From assembly GCA_937880175.1 (NCBI GenBank), contig CALFLO010000022.1:1-38866 (forward strand): a DNA stretch of 38,866 nucleotides, in the 5' to 3' direction. Of this stretch, positions 14,586 to 21,388 are shown one piece after another. The notes below the pieces were generated by a model that searched no databases, was not told the origin of the DNA, and was given only the letters and a program-made list of their open reading frames with translations. This DNA is from an uncultured Gluconobacter sp. (GTDB lineage Bacteria; Pseudomonadota; Alphaproteobacteria; Acetobacterales; Acetobacteraceae). Made by a program: the position numbers and the translations under genes. Numbering within the stretch: the stretch's first letter is position 1; each line of letters starts with the position of its first letter.

Positions 14586-15902
14586 TCAGGAAAAAGACAC
14601 GACCGCACCGCGGGGCGAGCCGATGATCTCGTCGTCACGCATGACGGCCTGACCGCGAATGACCGTCATGACGGGCCAGCCCGTGCAGGACACACCTGCA
14701 AACGGTGTCCAGCCGCAGGGAGACGTGATCCAGCTTTCCTCGATCGTCCGGCGGCGGGCAAGATCAACGATCGTGAAGTCCGCGTCATAGCCGGGGGCGA
14801 TATGTCCCTTCCCCACCGCGCCATAAACGCGCGCGGGGCCAGCCGACATCAGCGACACCATGCGCTCGATCGGCAGGCGACCGGCGTTCACGTGATCCAG
14901 CATGATCGGAACGAGCGTCTGCACGCCTGTCAGTCCGGCGGAGGTCAGCGGCCAGGGGCGTTCCTTGGCTTCACGGGAATGGGGGGCGTGATCCGAGCCG
15001 ATGCAGTCCACGTCACCCGCATTAAGCGCTGCCCAGGATGCATCGTAGTGGCGCTGGTCGCGGATGGGCGGGTTCATGACAGCGTAGCCGCCGAGGCGGT
15101 CGTAAACGTCCGGCCCGACCTGCGTGAGGTGATTGACCAGAACCTCGACCGTCCCGATATCCTTGAAATCGCGCATATAGGCGAGTTCCTCGGCGGTGGA
15201 GACATGCAGGATATGCGTCTTGCGCCCCGTTTTCCGGGCCAGCGTCATCAGGCGGCGTGTTCCGAGAAACGCACATTCGACATCCCGCCATTCCATATGC
15301 GTGCGATAGGGCTGCCCGACGGAAAAGAGCTTCTTACGTTCCTGAAGGCGCGTTTCGTCTTCCGAATGGTAGCAGACGCGGCGGGTTCCGTTCCGCATCA
15401 GGGCTTCGAGGCTGGCATCGTCTTCAACCAGCAGATCGCCCGTAGAGGAACCTGCAAAAACCTTGATCGCGCAGACATTCTCCTGCACTTCGAGCATATC
15501 CAGCGTGTCGATGTTCTTCTTTGTCGCCCCGACGTACAGCCCGATATCACACCAGCTTTTGCCCGGGATCATGGCGCGCTTGCGGTCCAGAACGTCTTTG
15601 GAGACAACCGACTCAGCCGTATTCGGCATGTCGAAAACCGCCGTCACCCCGCCGAGAATGGCGCCTTTCGTCCCGTCATGGATGGTCTCAACGCTGGCAT
15701 TGCCCGGTTCGCGCAGATGCACATGCGGGTCGATAATACCGGGCAGGACGTGCAGGCCGGTACAGTCGATGATTTCGCTCGCCTCCGCCTGCCCGAGATC
15801 TCCGATGGCGACGATTTTTCCGTCATGGCAGCCGATATCGGCGCGTTCCTGCGATGCGGTGACGACAGTCCCGTTTTTCAGGATGAGATCGAAATGGTCC
15901 AT
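14586..15902 (-). CDS. Dihydroorotase-type cyclic amidohydrolase
   Basis: 438 residues. Metal and substrate motifs: GIIDPHVHLREPGN (HxH plus the Arg that grips the dihydroorotate carboxylate), DMPNT (substrate Asn), AIKVFAGSSTGDL (carbamylated Lys), YHSED (His), ILHVSTAEE (His) and CIGSDHAPHS (catalytic Asp). These fit class I dihydroorotases better than D-hydantoinases or allantoinases. AAGGA lies 8 bp before the ATG. Its place beside a LysR gene, a D-carbamoylase operon and a D-amino-acid transaminase, with no other pyrimidine gene nearby, suggests a catabolic paralogue that opens a five- or six-membered ureide carrying a carboxylate. A housekeeping pyrC cannot be excluded from this window. 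Confidence 0.82.
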   Translation of the reverse strand: MDHFDLILKNGTVVTASQERADIGCHDGKIVAIGDLGQAEASEIIDCTGLHVLPGIIDPHVHLREPGNASVETIHDGTKGAILGGVTAVFDMPNTAESVVSKDVLDRKRAMIPGKSWCDIGLYVGATKKNIDTLDMLEVQENVCAIKVFAGSSTGDLLVEDDASLEALMRNGTRRVCYHSEDETRLQERKKLFSVGQPYRTHMEWRDVECAFLGTRRLMTLARKTGRKTHILHVSTAEELAYMRDFKDIGTVEVLVNHLTQVGPDVYDRLGGYAVMNPPIRDQRHYDASWAALNAGDVDCIGSDHAPHSREAKERPWPLTSAGLTGVQTLVPIMLDHVNAGRLPIERMVSLMSAGPARVYGAVGKGHIAPGYDADFTIVDLARRRTIEESWITSPCGWTPFAGVSCTGWPVMTVIRGQAVMRDDEIIGSPRGAVVSFS

Positions 15903-16029
15903 GCGGATCGTCCTTGCCTGTTCAGCGAATGGTCTCGGGCCGAAAAATACTCCATGGCGCGCGCGGATGCGTCCAGTGCCTCGTCTATCGGCAGTTGGCA
16001 GCCAGTATCACACCTTTGAATAGCGGCTC

Positions 16030-16039
16030 CGGATATCCG
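16030..16039. promoter_or_regulatory. Perfect 10-bp palindrome upstream of the transaminase operon
   Basis: CGGATATCCG reads the same on both strands and lies about 66 bp upstream of the chosen GTG start, inside the 202-bp gap between two divergent genes. It could be a small operator, but a 10-bp palindrome can arise by chance, and no second copy was found next to the other genes of the island. Confidence 0.25.
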
Positions 16040-16104
16040 ATATGCCAGCATGGGAAACTTCTTCTATACAGGCTGACAGCAGATCTGTTTGTAGTGGAGG
16101 GATT

Positions 16105-16980
16105 GTGTCGACTGTCGACAACCGTATCGCGTTCGTCCGGGGGGCCTTTGTCCCGCTTCAGGATGCCGTCATTCCTGTAATGGATCGTGGGTTTCTTTTC
16201 GGAGATGGCGTCTATGAAGTGACGGCCATCATCGAAGGCCGTCTGGTGGATAACAGCATCCATCTCAAGCGTCTGGCCCGCTCACTGGCGGAGATCGGCA
16301 TTCCCAATCCTTTCACCATCGAGAAGTGGACCGAGATCGAAACCCAGCTCATGCAGCGCAATGAACTGCGCAACGGGCTGATCTACATCCAGGTCAGCCG
16401 CGGCGTGGCGGAGCGTGCATTCCAGTATGCGGACGATCTCGAACCGACCGTGGTGATGTTCCCGCAATTCGCACAGATCCAGTCCAACCCGCTGACCCGA
16501 ACGGGCGCCCGGATCATCACCGTCCCCGATCTGCGCTGGGCGCGACGGGACATCAAGTCCACGTCCCTTCTGGCGCAGGTCATGGCCAAGCATGCGGTGA
16601 AGCAGGCCGGGGTGAACGAGGCCTGGATGCTCGATGGCGAGCAGATCACGGAAGGCGCCTCGTCGACCGCGTTCATCGTCACGCGCGGCAACGAACTGCT
16701 CACGCGCAATCTGTCCCGTGACATCCTGCCGGGCATCACGCGCCGGGCCATCATCGGCATCGCGGAACGTCATGGGCTGACCGTCGTAGAGCGGCCTTTT
16801 TCAAAGGCGGAAGTTCTGGATGCCGCCGAGGCGTTCTATACGAGCGCCTCGACCATCGCCATTCCCGTCATTGAAATGGACGGCGTGTGTGTTGGCGGGG
16901 GCGCACCCGGACCCGTGGTTCGCAGCCTTTACGACGCCTATCTGCAGGACGTCATGGCGCTGCCCGCAAGCCTTTCGTGA
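16105..16980 (+). CDS. dat: D-amino-acid transaminase (class IV PLP aminotransferase)
   Basis: 291 residues from the GTG at 16105, supported by TGGAGGG just upstream; an in-frame ATG at 16042 would add 21 residues with a weaker site. The reaction is D-amino acid + 2-oxoglutarate to 2-oxo acid + D-glutamate, in the cytosol. The signature DRGFLFGDGVYEV (residues 27-39) is typical of D-amino-acid rather than branched-chain transaminases. The PLP lysine is Lys151 in RRDIKSTSLL, and Glu183 (ITEGASSTAF) is the conserved pyridine-nitrogen partner. The size matches Bacillus DAAT. It heads a plus-strand operon with a Rid protein (32-bp gap) and an imine reductase, which fits catabolism of D-amino acids made by the carbamoylase. 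4-amino-4-deoxychorismate lyase is the main alternative, judged unlikely. Confidence 0.88.
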   Translation: MSTVDNRIAFVRGAFVPLQDAVIPVMDRGFLFGDGVYEVTAIIEGRLVDNSIHLKRLARSLAEIGIPNPFTIEKWTEIETQLMQRNELRNGLIYIQVSRGVAERAFQYADDLEPTVVMFPQFAQIQSNPLTRTGARIITVPDLRWARRDIKSTSLLAQVMAKHAVKQAGVNEAWMLDGEQITEGASSTAFIVTRGNELLTRNLSRDILPGITRRAIIGIAERHGLTVVERPFSKAEVLDAAEAFYTSASTIAIPVIEMDGVCVGGGAPGPVVRSLYDAYLQDVMALPASLS

Positions 16981-17012
16981 TCACTCCCATTCCCGAGACT
17001 GGACCATCCTCA

Positions 17013-17366
17013 ATGTCGATTACACGTCTGGACCCCCATGAGCGCCTCAGCGGCGCCGTCATCTGCAATGGCATGGTCCATTTCGCAGGTCAGGTCACCA
17101 CGGACGATACGCTGGACACCGAAGGCCAGACGATCAACGTCCTCAACCAGATCGACAGTCTTCTGGCGCAGGCCGGAAGCTGCAAGAGCGACATTATTTC
17201 CGTCCAGATCTTTCTGACGGATATTTCCGAGATCGGCGCGATGAACAGGGCGTGGGACGCCTGGCTCGATCAGGATGCCAAGCCGGCCCGCGCCACGGTG
17301 GAAGCGCGTCTGGCGGATCCGGCCTGGAAAGTCGAGATGACGCTGGTCGCGCGCCTCAGCGCCTGA
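17013..17366 (+). CDS. Rid-family (RidA/YjgF/UK114) imine deaminase
   Basis: 117 residues. The trimeric Rid fold is recognised by ICNGMVHFAGQV near the start, VLNQIDSLLAQAGSCKSDIIS in the middle, and the active-site strand KPARATVEARLADPAWKVEM at the end. Arg93 sits at the position of the carboxylate-binding Arg105 of RidA, and Glu108 at the catalytic Glu position. Members hydrolyse enamine/imine intermediates released by PLP enzymes or amino acid oxidation. Its place directly behind a D-amino-acid transaminase and before an imine reductase suggests clearing or directing 2-imino acids from this pathway. Subgroup within the family not assigned. Confidence 0.88.
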   Translation: MSITRLDPHERLSGAVICNGMVHFAGQVTTDDTLDTEGQTINVLNQIDSLLAQAGSCKSDIISVQIFLTDISEIGAMNRAWDAWLDQDAKPARATVEARLADPAWKVEMTLVARLSA

Positions 17367-17405
17367 GACAGCATCCTGATCCCCCGCACCCTTCCCGGAG
17401 CCCCC

Positions 17406-18329
17406 ATGCGCCTTCTTTCCGCCGATGAGACACGACAGGCCCTCCCCTTTCAGCCGCTGATCGCGGCCCTCAGAACGGCCATTGCGGAATACCGGGACGG
17501 GGTCATCCTGTGTCCGGAACGCCTCGTTGTTCCAACGGCTGACCGGCGCGGCACCGTCCTGTCGATGGTGGCCTGCGGGGCGGATCTCATCGCGCACAAG
17601 CTCCTGACCATCTTCCCCGGAAATACGGATCTTCCGACGCTTCAGGGGCAGGTGACATGTCTGGATGGCCGGGACGGGCGCTTCGTGTTCGGCATGGACG
17701 GCATCACCGCGACTGAACGACGCACGACCGCGATTTCGATGCTGGGTTTGTCCTGTTTTGCTCCCCCTCGCCTTGAGCATGTCCTGCTCGTCGGGACCGG
17801 CGCACAGGCGCGGGTTCATCTCGAAGCGCTGAACGAGCTTCATCCGGGGCTTACGGTCTCCATCCGTGGCCGGAACGCGCAGCGGGTGGAAGCGCTGATC
17901 GACGGCCCCTATCCCGCGCTTCAGCTTCAGGCAGAACGCGATACAGCGGAACATTATGATGCGGTCATTGCCGTCACCAGCAGTCGGGAGATCGTGTTTG
18001 ACCGTCAGGCTTCTCCCGATACGCTGGTTATCGGTGTGGGGGCCTACCGGCCAGACATGATCGAGATCGGCCCCGGGATCGTCTTGAACAGTCTGTGCGT
18101 CGTGGACGATCCCATCGGCGCGCCACATGAGGCCGGGGATATCCTCCAGGCGGGAAAGAGCTGGTCCGAGGTCGGCACACTTGCCGATTTTCTTGGCGGA
18201 GCGCCCCGGACGGCCCAGCCTGTCTTTTTCAAAAGTGTGGGCTGTGCCGCGTGGGACCTCGCAGCCTGCCGACTGGCCGCGAGATCCCTTACCAACGGCA
18301 GCCTCAGGGCGTCAGTTCAAGGGTCATGA
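17406..18329 (+). CDS. Ornithine cyclodeaminase/mu-crystallin family, probable pyrroline/piperideine-2-carboxylate reductase
   Basis: 307 residues. GGAG lies 6 bp before the ATG. The substrate-binding N-terminal part contains LIAHKLLTIFPGN (conserved Lys) and GMDGITATERRTTAISMLG. A Rossmann domain follows with the dinucleotide loop VLLVGTGAQARVHLEAL (about residues 120-136). The GVGAYRPDMIEI segment replaces the catalytic Asp region of true ornithine cyclodeaminases and resembles the reductase branch, which reduces cyclic imines to L-proline or L-pipecolate, or forms N-alkyl amino acids. After transamination of D-ornithine or D-lysine the oxo acids cyclise to exactly such imines, so the three-gene operon makes chemical sense. 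Its 3' end overlaps the convergent glycosidase gene by 26 bp. Confidence 0.8.
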   Translation: MRLLSADETRQALPFQPLIAALRTAIAEYRDGVILCPERLVVPTADRRGTVLSMVACGADLIAHKLLTIFPGNTDLPTLQGQVTCLDGRDGRFVFGMDGITATERRTTAISMLGLSCFAPPRLEHVLLVGTGAQARVHLEALNELHPGLTVSIRGRNAQRVEALIDGPYPALQLQAERDTAEHYDAVIAVTSSREIVFDRQASPDTLVIGVGAYRPDMIEIGPGIVLNSLCVVDDPIGAPHEAGDILQAGKSWSEVGTLADFLGGAPRTAQPVFFKSVGCAAWDLAACRLAARSLTNGSLRASVQGS

Positions 18330-20337
18330 CTTCGAAGGGCGCGAGGCGGATGACGACGGGGGTGTCGGCATCCAGAGCCGCCGGGGCCGCCGATTTCGCC
18401 CAGAGGGCGTGAACGCCGTAATGCGTGGGCGCATCGGCGGGCAGTTCCAGAACATGACGTGGTTCAATCAGGATCGTGCGTGATATCTGGTCGGGATTGC
18501 GGAGTGTCAGGAAGGCTTTTTGCGGCGTCCAGGCTGCCCAGCCATACGGCTCAAGCCTGCCCGGATCGCCACCGACCCAGTGACTGTCCTTGAGAATTTC
18601 AGCATTCGCGCGCGCCCATTTGGCCGTTGAAGCGATGACATCCCAATCCGAAACTTTCAGCAGGTCTGGCGTAATGTAGAGTTCCTGCTCGTCTGTGCCG
18701 GTCGCAAAGAAAGAATGAACCTCATCGGGGAAATCATGACCCGGATCATCGTTGAGGCGCTGGTTTTTCTGCGCATAGATGATGCCGTGGAGCATGAGTG
18801 AATTGAGCGGAAAAAGAGGCGCTTTGACTACGATGTTGGCGTAGGTTTCGGCATCACGATAGGTGATCCAGCGCTGCCGTTTTGTTCCAACACCGCGCAG
18901 GAAATCATCTTCGCCGTCCCGCCAGATGGAATCCGCGGTCCGCAGCCAGAACGGAGAGGGATAAGTGCCGGTGGTCAGATTGACGAAGGTATTGGGCTTT
19001 GCCTTGTAAATATCGGCAATCAGGTGAATTGCGGCATCGAAATCGCTGTTGAACACACTGCCGGGTGCGACCTGATCGGCATTGCCCGTCCCGTCAAACT
19101 TGAACTGGTTGATGCAGTTGTTCTGCAGCATGTCCAGCACGGCCTTGTGAAAGACCGCATAATATTTTGGTCCCGACAGATCGAAACCGTCATCGCGCGT
19201 TTCGAGGCCAAGCTTTTTCCCGTTCGCAATACGGATTTTCTGGGGCGTGGAGTAGCCGCCCCACGGGGAAAGCCACACGCCCGGTGCGGCGCCGAATGAA
19301 CCGGCCAGTGTGCAGAGTGGCCTGAATCCCTGGGGGAAAGCATGGCTGAACTGCCATGTCCCGCCCAGATCATCCCAGCCGTCATCGAACAGGAAGGAAT
19401 TGAGTTGCACACCCCGCTTGCGAACCAGTTCCTCGCCAATGGTCCGGATACGATTTTCAGCATCCTTTTGCGTATAGGGCGTGAAATAGCCGATGTCATA
19501 CCAGGAATTATAGTTGAGAAACGGGCGGTAAGGATGGGTCCGCTCGCGCTCGACATAGATCTGGAAATCGCGGCGCATCTGTCCGTGGCGCGTCACACCG
19601 GCTACGGCGGAGACGGTAAAATCGTGATCCGGCTGGATCGGAAGGGCCTGATCCAGACTGAGGCGACTGCGACCATTGAAAACGAGGCTGCTGGCCAGAG
19701 GGTTTTCGATGCCGAAATAGGCATCCTGAATACCGACCGGAGACCCCTTCACATCTCCAAGGACTTCGCCATCATCGGTATGGGCATCCAGCAGTTCGAT
19801 ACTCCTGACGGGGAGCGCGGCACCAGAAGGCGTCAGCGTCACGGTTTGCCGCAGATAAGGCGAGCCGACGCGCTGTTCGATGCTCCACCGCACACTGAAG
19901 CGCCCCTTAGGATCGTGAAGTGTCGCCGTGACGACGGTCCCCTCCAGCCGGTCCGAGGCGCGCGCTGCGTCTGACTGTGCCGCAAGACTGCCCTGACGGG
20001 GACGGCCATCCAGAAGCAGGGCGTCACTCGGGATTTTTTCACCATTGCCCAGAGTGATGTTGAACAGGGCAATCAGGGAAAGCGTCCGGTCATGGACAAC
20101 ATCGGTGAAGCGGGCATTTTTCATGTGCCTGCCGTCGATCGTCCATGTCAGCCGCGCAACATCGTTCCCGAAATGCTGCGTCGTGCCCGCCAGCGCCGTC
20201 TCGGGGGCTGACGGCGTCAGTACGGTGTTTTCGGCAGCCTGGGCGTGTGAAAAGGTCGCGGCCTGAAGTATCGCAGCACCAAAAAAAGTCCCGGAGCACA
20301 ACAGAAACGCAGCGGGGAAGCGAAGGAGTCGGGACAT
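18304..20337 (-). CDS. Secreted GH36/alpha-galactosidase-superfamily glycosidase, putative alpha-N-acetylgalactosaminidase
   Basis: 677 residues from the ATG at 20337, which has GGAGAAC upstream and opens a signal peptide (MSRLLRFPAAFLLCSGTFFG, cleavage near AQA-AEN). A longer frame to 20379 is rejected. The order is an N-terminal beta-sandwich (about 30-255), a TIM barrel (about 270-590) and a C-terminal beta domain. Barrel motifs: NYNSWYDIGYF (277-284), FLFDDGWDD (about 316-323), INQFKFDG with Asp415 as nucleophile candidate, and SIWRDGEDD with Asp474 as acid/base candidate, in the positions used by clan GH-D. The gene is divergent from agaR and next to a GalNAc catabolic operon, so release of terminal GalNAc from glycans in the periplasm or outside is the best guess. 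Galactosidase activity remains possible. Confidence 0.75.
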   Translation of the reverse strand: MSRLLRFPAAFLLCSGTFFGAAILQAATFSHAQAAENTVLTPSAPETALAGTTQHFGNDVARLTWTIDGRHMKNARFTDVVHDRTLSLIALFNITLGNGEKIPSDALLLDGRPRQGSLAAQSDAARASDRLEGTVVTATLHDPKGRFSVRWSIEQRVGSPYLRQTVTLTPSGAALPVRSIELLDAHTDDGEVLGDVKGSPVGIQDAYFGIENPLASSLVFNGRSRLSLDQALPIQPDHDFTVSAVAGVTRHGQMRRDFQIYVERERTHPYRPFLNYNSWYDIGYFTPYTQKDAENRIRTIGEELVRKRGVQLNSFLFDDGWDDLGGTWQFSHAFPQGFRPLCTLAGSFGAAPGVWLSPWGGYSTPQKIRIANGKKLGLETRDDGFDLSGPKYYAVFHKAVLDMLQNNCINQFKFDGTGNADQVAPGSVFNSDFDAAIHLIADIYKAKPNTFVNLTTGTYPSPFWLRTADSIWRDGEDDFLRGVGTKRQRWITYRDAETYANIVVKAPLFPLNSLMLHGIIYAQKNQRLNDDPGHDFPDEVHSFFATGTDEQELYITPDLLKVSDWDVIASTAKWARANAEILKDSHWVGGDPGRLEPYGWAAWTPQKAFLTLRNPDQISRTILIEPRHVLELPADAPTHYGVHALWAKSAAPAALDADTPVVIRLAPFEVMTLELTP

Positions 20338-20443
20338 GGTCGAGCGTTCTCCAGCGAGAGAAACAGGCAACGTCAGCACGGACGCCAGCCCAGACGGGGA
20401 TTGCGAAGAAAGTTAAGCGGTCTTCTGAACGTATATCAAGCGA

Positions 20444-20476
20444 AACGATCATTAATTTGTATTTTTTATGATCGTT
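20444..20476. promoter_or_regulatory. Candidate AgaR operator: 9-bp perfect inverted repeat
   Basis: AACGATCAT at 20444-20452 and ATGATCGTT at 20468-20476 are exact reverse complements around a 15-bp AT-rich centre. The element lies in the divergent promoter region between the glycosidase (start 20337) and agaR (start 20559). A degenerate copy with nearly the same spacing lies on the promoter of the agaS operon (30035-30066). Related AACGAT repeats occur upstream of the TonB receptor. A shared DeoR-family operator is the simplest reading. Confidence 0.62.
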
Positions 20477-20558
20477 ACGGATAGCAGTCAGGTGGAACCA
20501 TAGGCACCGCACTCCTGTTGGGATAGAATGTCGGGGCAGCCCGAGACCCGGAGGAACG

Positions 20559-21350
20559 ATGCAACCCGATCGCCTGACCCAGATCCGCCATTATCTTTAT
20601 CGTCACGGAATGACCGGCGTGAACGAGCTTGCGAAGATCGTGAACAGCTCTGTCGTGACGATCCGACGGGACCTGCAACGCCTGGAAGAACAGGGTTACG
20701 TGCGGCGCACGCATGGGGGGGCCGAGATCGTCCATTCAGGCGGAATGGAAATTGCCTTCGAAGCCCGGGAAAGCCACCATCTGGGCCTCAAGCGCGCCAT
20801 CGCCCAGGCGGCATTCGAGAAGCTGCGCCCGCATGAATCGGTGTTCATGGATTCCGGCACGACCGTGCTTCAGGTGGCACGGCGGCTGCGGCTCGATCCC
20901 ATGCCGCTGAATGTTTTCACCAACAGCGTTGCCATCGTTCAGGCCCTGCTCGACACGCCTCAGCTACAGATCGCACTGATTGCCGGGCGCATCCGCAACG
21001 AAAACCGCAGCATCGTAGGGCCACTGGCAGAGCGGAGCATTGAAGGCCTCTGGTTCGACCGGCTGTTTCTCGGCGCCAGTGCCGTTCAGCCCGATGGAAG
21101 CATCGCGACGCCTGACAGCGACGAGGCCAGCCTCAACGCCGCGATGATCCGGCAGGCGACCCAGCGTTACCTTCTGATGGACAGCTCCAAATTCGGCAGG
21201 CATGCGACTTTCCGCGTTGGACGTCTGGAAGACATGACCCATGTCATCACCGATGATGGCCTGTCGTCGGACTGGGTAGAGCGTTTTGCGCAGGGCGGCA
21301 CGGCTTTGACGCGGGTCACTTCCGATTTTGAAGGACCGGAAGTGGGATGA
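20559..21350 (+). CDS. agaR: DeoR-family repressor, probable AgaR of the N-acetylgalactosamine regulon
   Basis: 263 residues with a strong GGAGGAA site. The N-terminal DeoR helix-turn-helix spans residues 1-57 (GMTGVNELAKIVNSSVVTIR, then the DLQRLEEQGYVRRTHGGAE wing). The C-terminal sugar-phosphate sensor of the isomerase-like fold begins with the ligand loop FMDSGTTVLQVARRL, continues with VFTNSVAIVQAL and ends with a KFGR-type segment (LMDSSKFGRHATFRV). DeoR members usually sense a phosphorylated pathway intermediate, here perhaps GalNAc-6-P or tagatose-6-P. It lies between the glycosidase (divergent) and the TonB receptor (convergent), and three AACGATC-type sites lie at the promoters of its presumed targets. 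GlcNAc regulation is less likely because agaS and agaZ are in the locus. Confidence 0.82.
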   Translation: MQPDRLTQIRHYLYRHGMTGVNELAKIVNSSVVTIRRDLQRLEEQGYVRRTHGGAEIVHSGGMEIAFEARESHHLGLKRAIAQAAFEKLRPHESVFMDSGTTVLQVARRLRLDPMPLNVFTNSVAIVQALLDTPQLQIALIAGRIRNENRSIVGPLAERSIEGLWFDRLFLGASAVQPDGSIATPDSDEASLNAAMIRQATQRYLLMDSSKFGRHATFRVGRLEDMTHVITDDGLSSDWVERFAQGGTALTRVTSDFEGPEVG

Positions 21351-21362
21351 TCTTCGACTGAC

Positions 21363-21381
21363 GGCAGACCGGAGTTCTGCC
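21363..21381. terminator. Weak bidirectional hairpin between convergent agaR and TonB receptor
   Basis: GGCAGA at 21363-21368 and TCTGCC at 21376-21381 form a 6-bp stem with a 7-base loop in the 38-bp gap between two convergent genes. There is no T tract, so termination would be weak or factor-assisted. Confidence 0.35.
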
Positions 21382-21388
21382 CGAAGGC

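Noticed and set aside
6303..15902. Allantoin/uric acid degradation pathway
   Set aside because: Racemase, PuuE-like and cyclic amidohydrolase families would fit allantoin, but there is no allantoate amidohydrolase, ureidoglycolate enzyme, urate oxidase or glyoxylate gene. The nitrilase-family enzyme is clearly of the D-carbamoylase type.
14802..16019. Plus-strand frame of 405 codons opposite the dihydroorotase-type gene
   Set aside because: Antisense shadow. The minus strand carries all metal-binding motifs and a good ribosome site, and this frame shows no family resemblance.
16042..16104. N-terminal extension of the D-amino-acid transaminase from the ATG at 16042
   Set aside because: It adds 21 residues not found in the family. 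The GTG at 16105 has TGGAGGG just upstream and gives the usual family N-terminus.
17010..18128. Minus-strand frame of 372 codons over the Rid and imine reductase genes
   Set aside because: Antisense shadow across two real genes; no motif and no ribosome-binding site.
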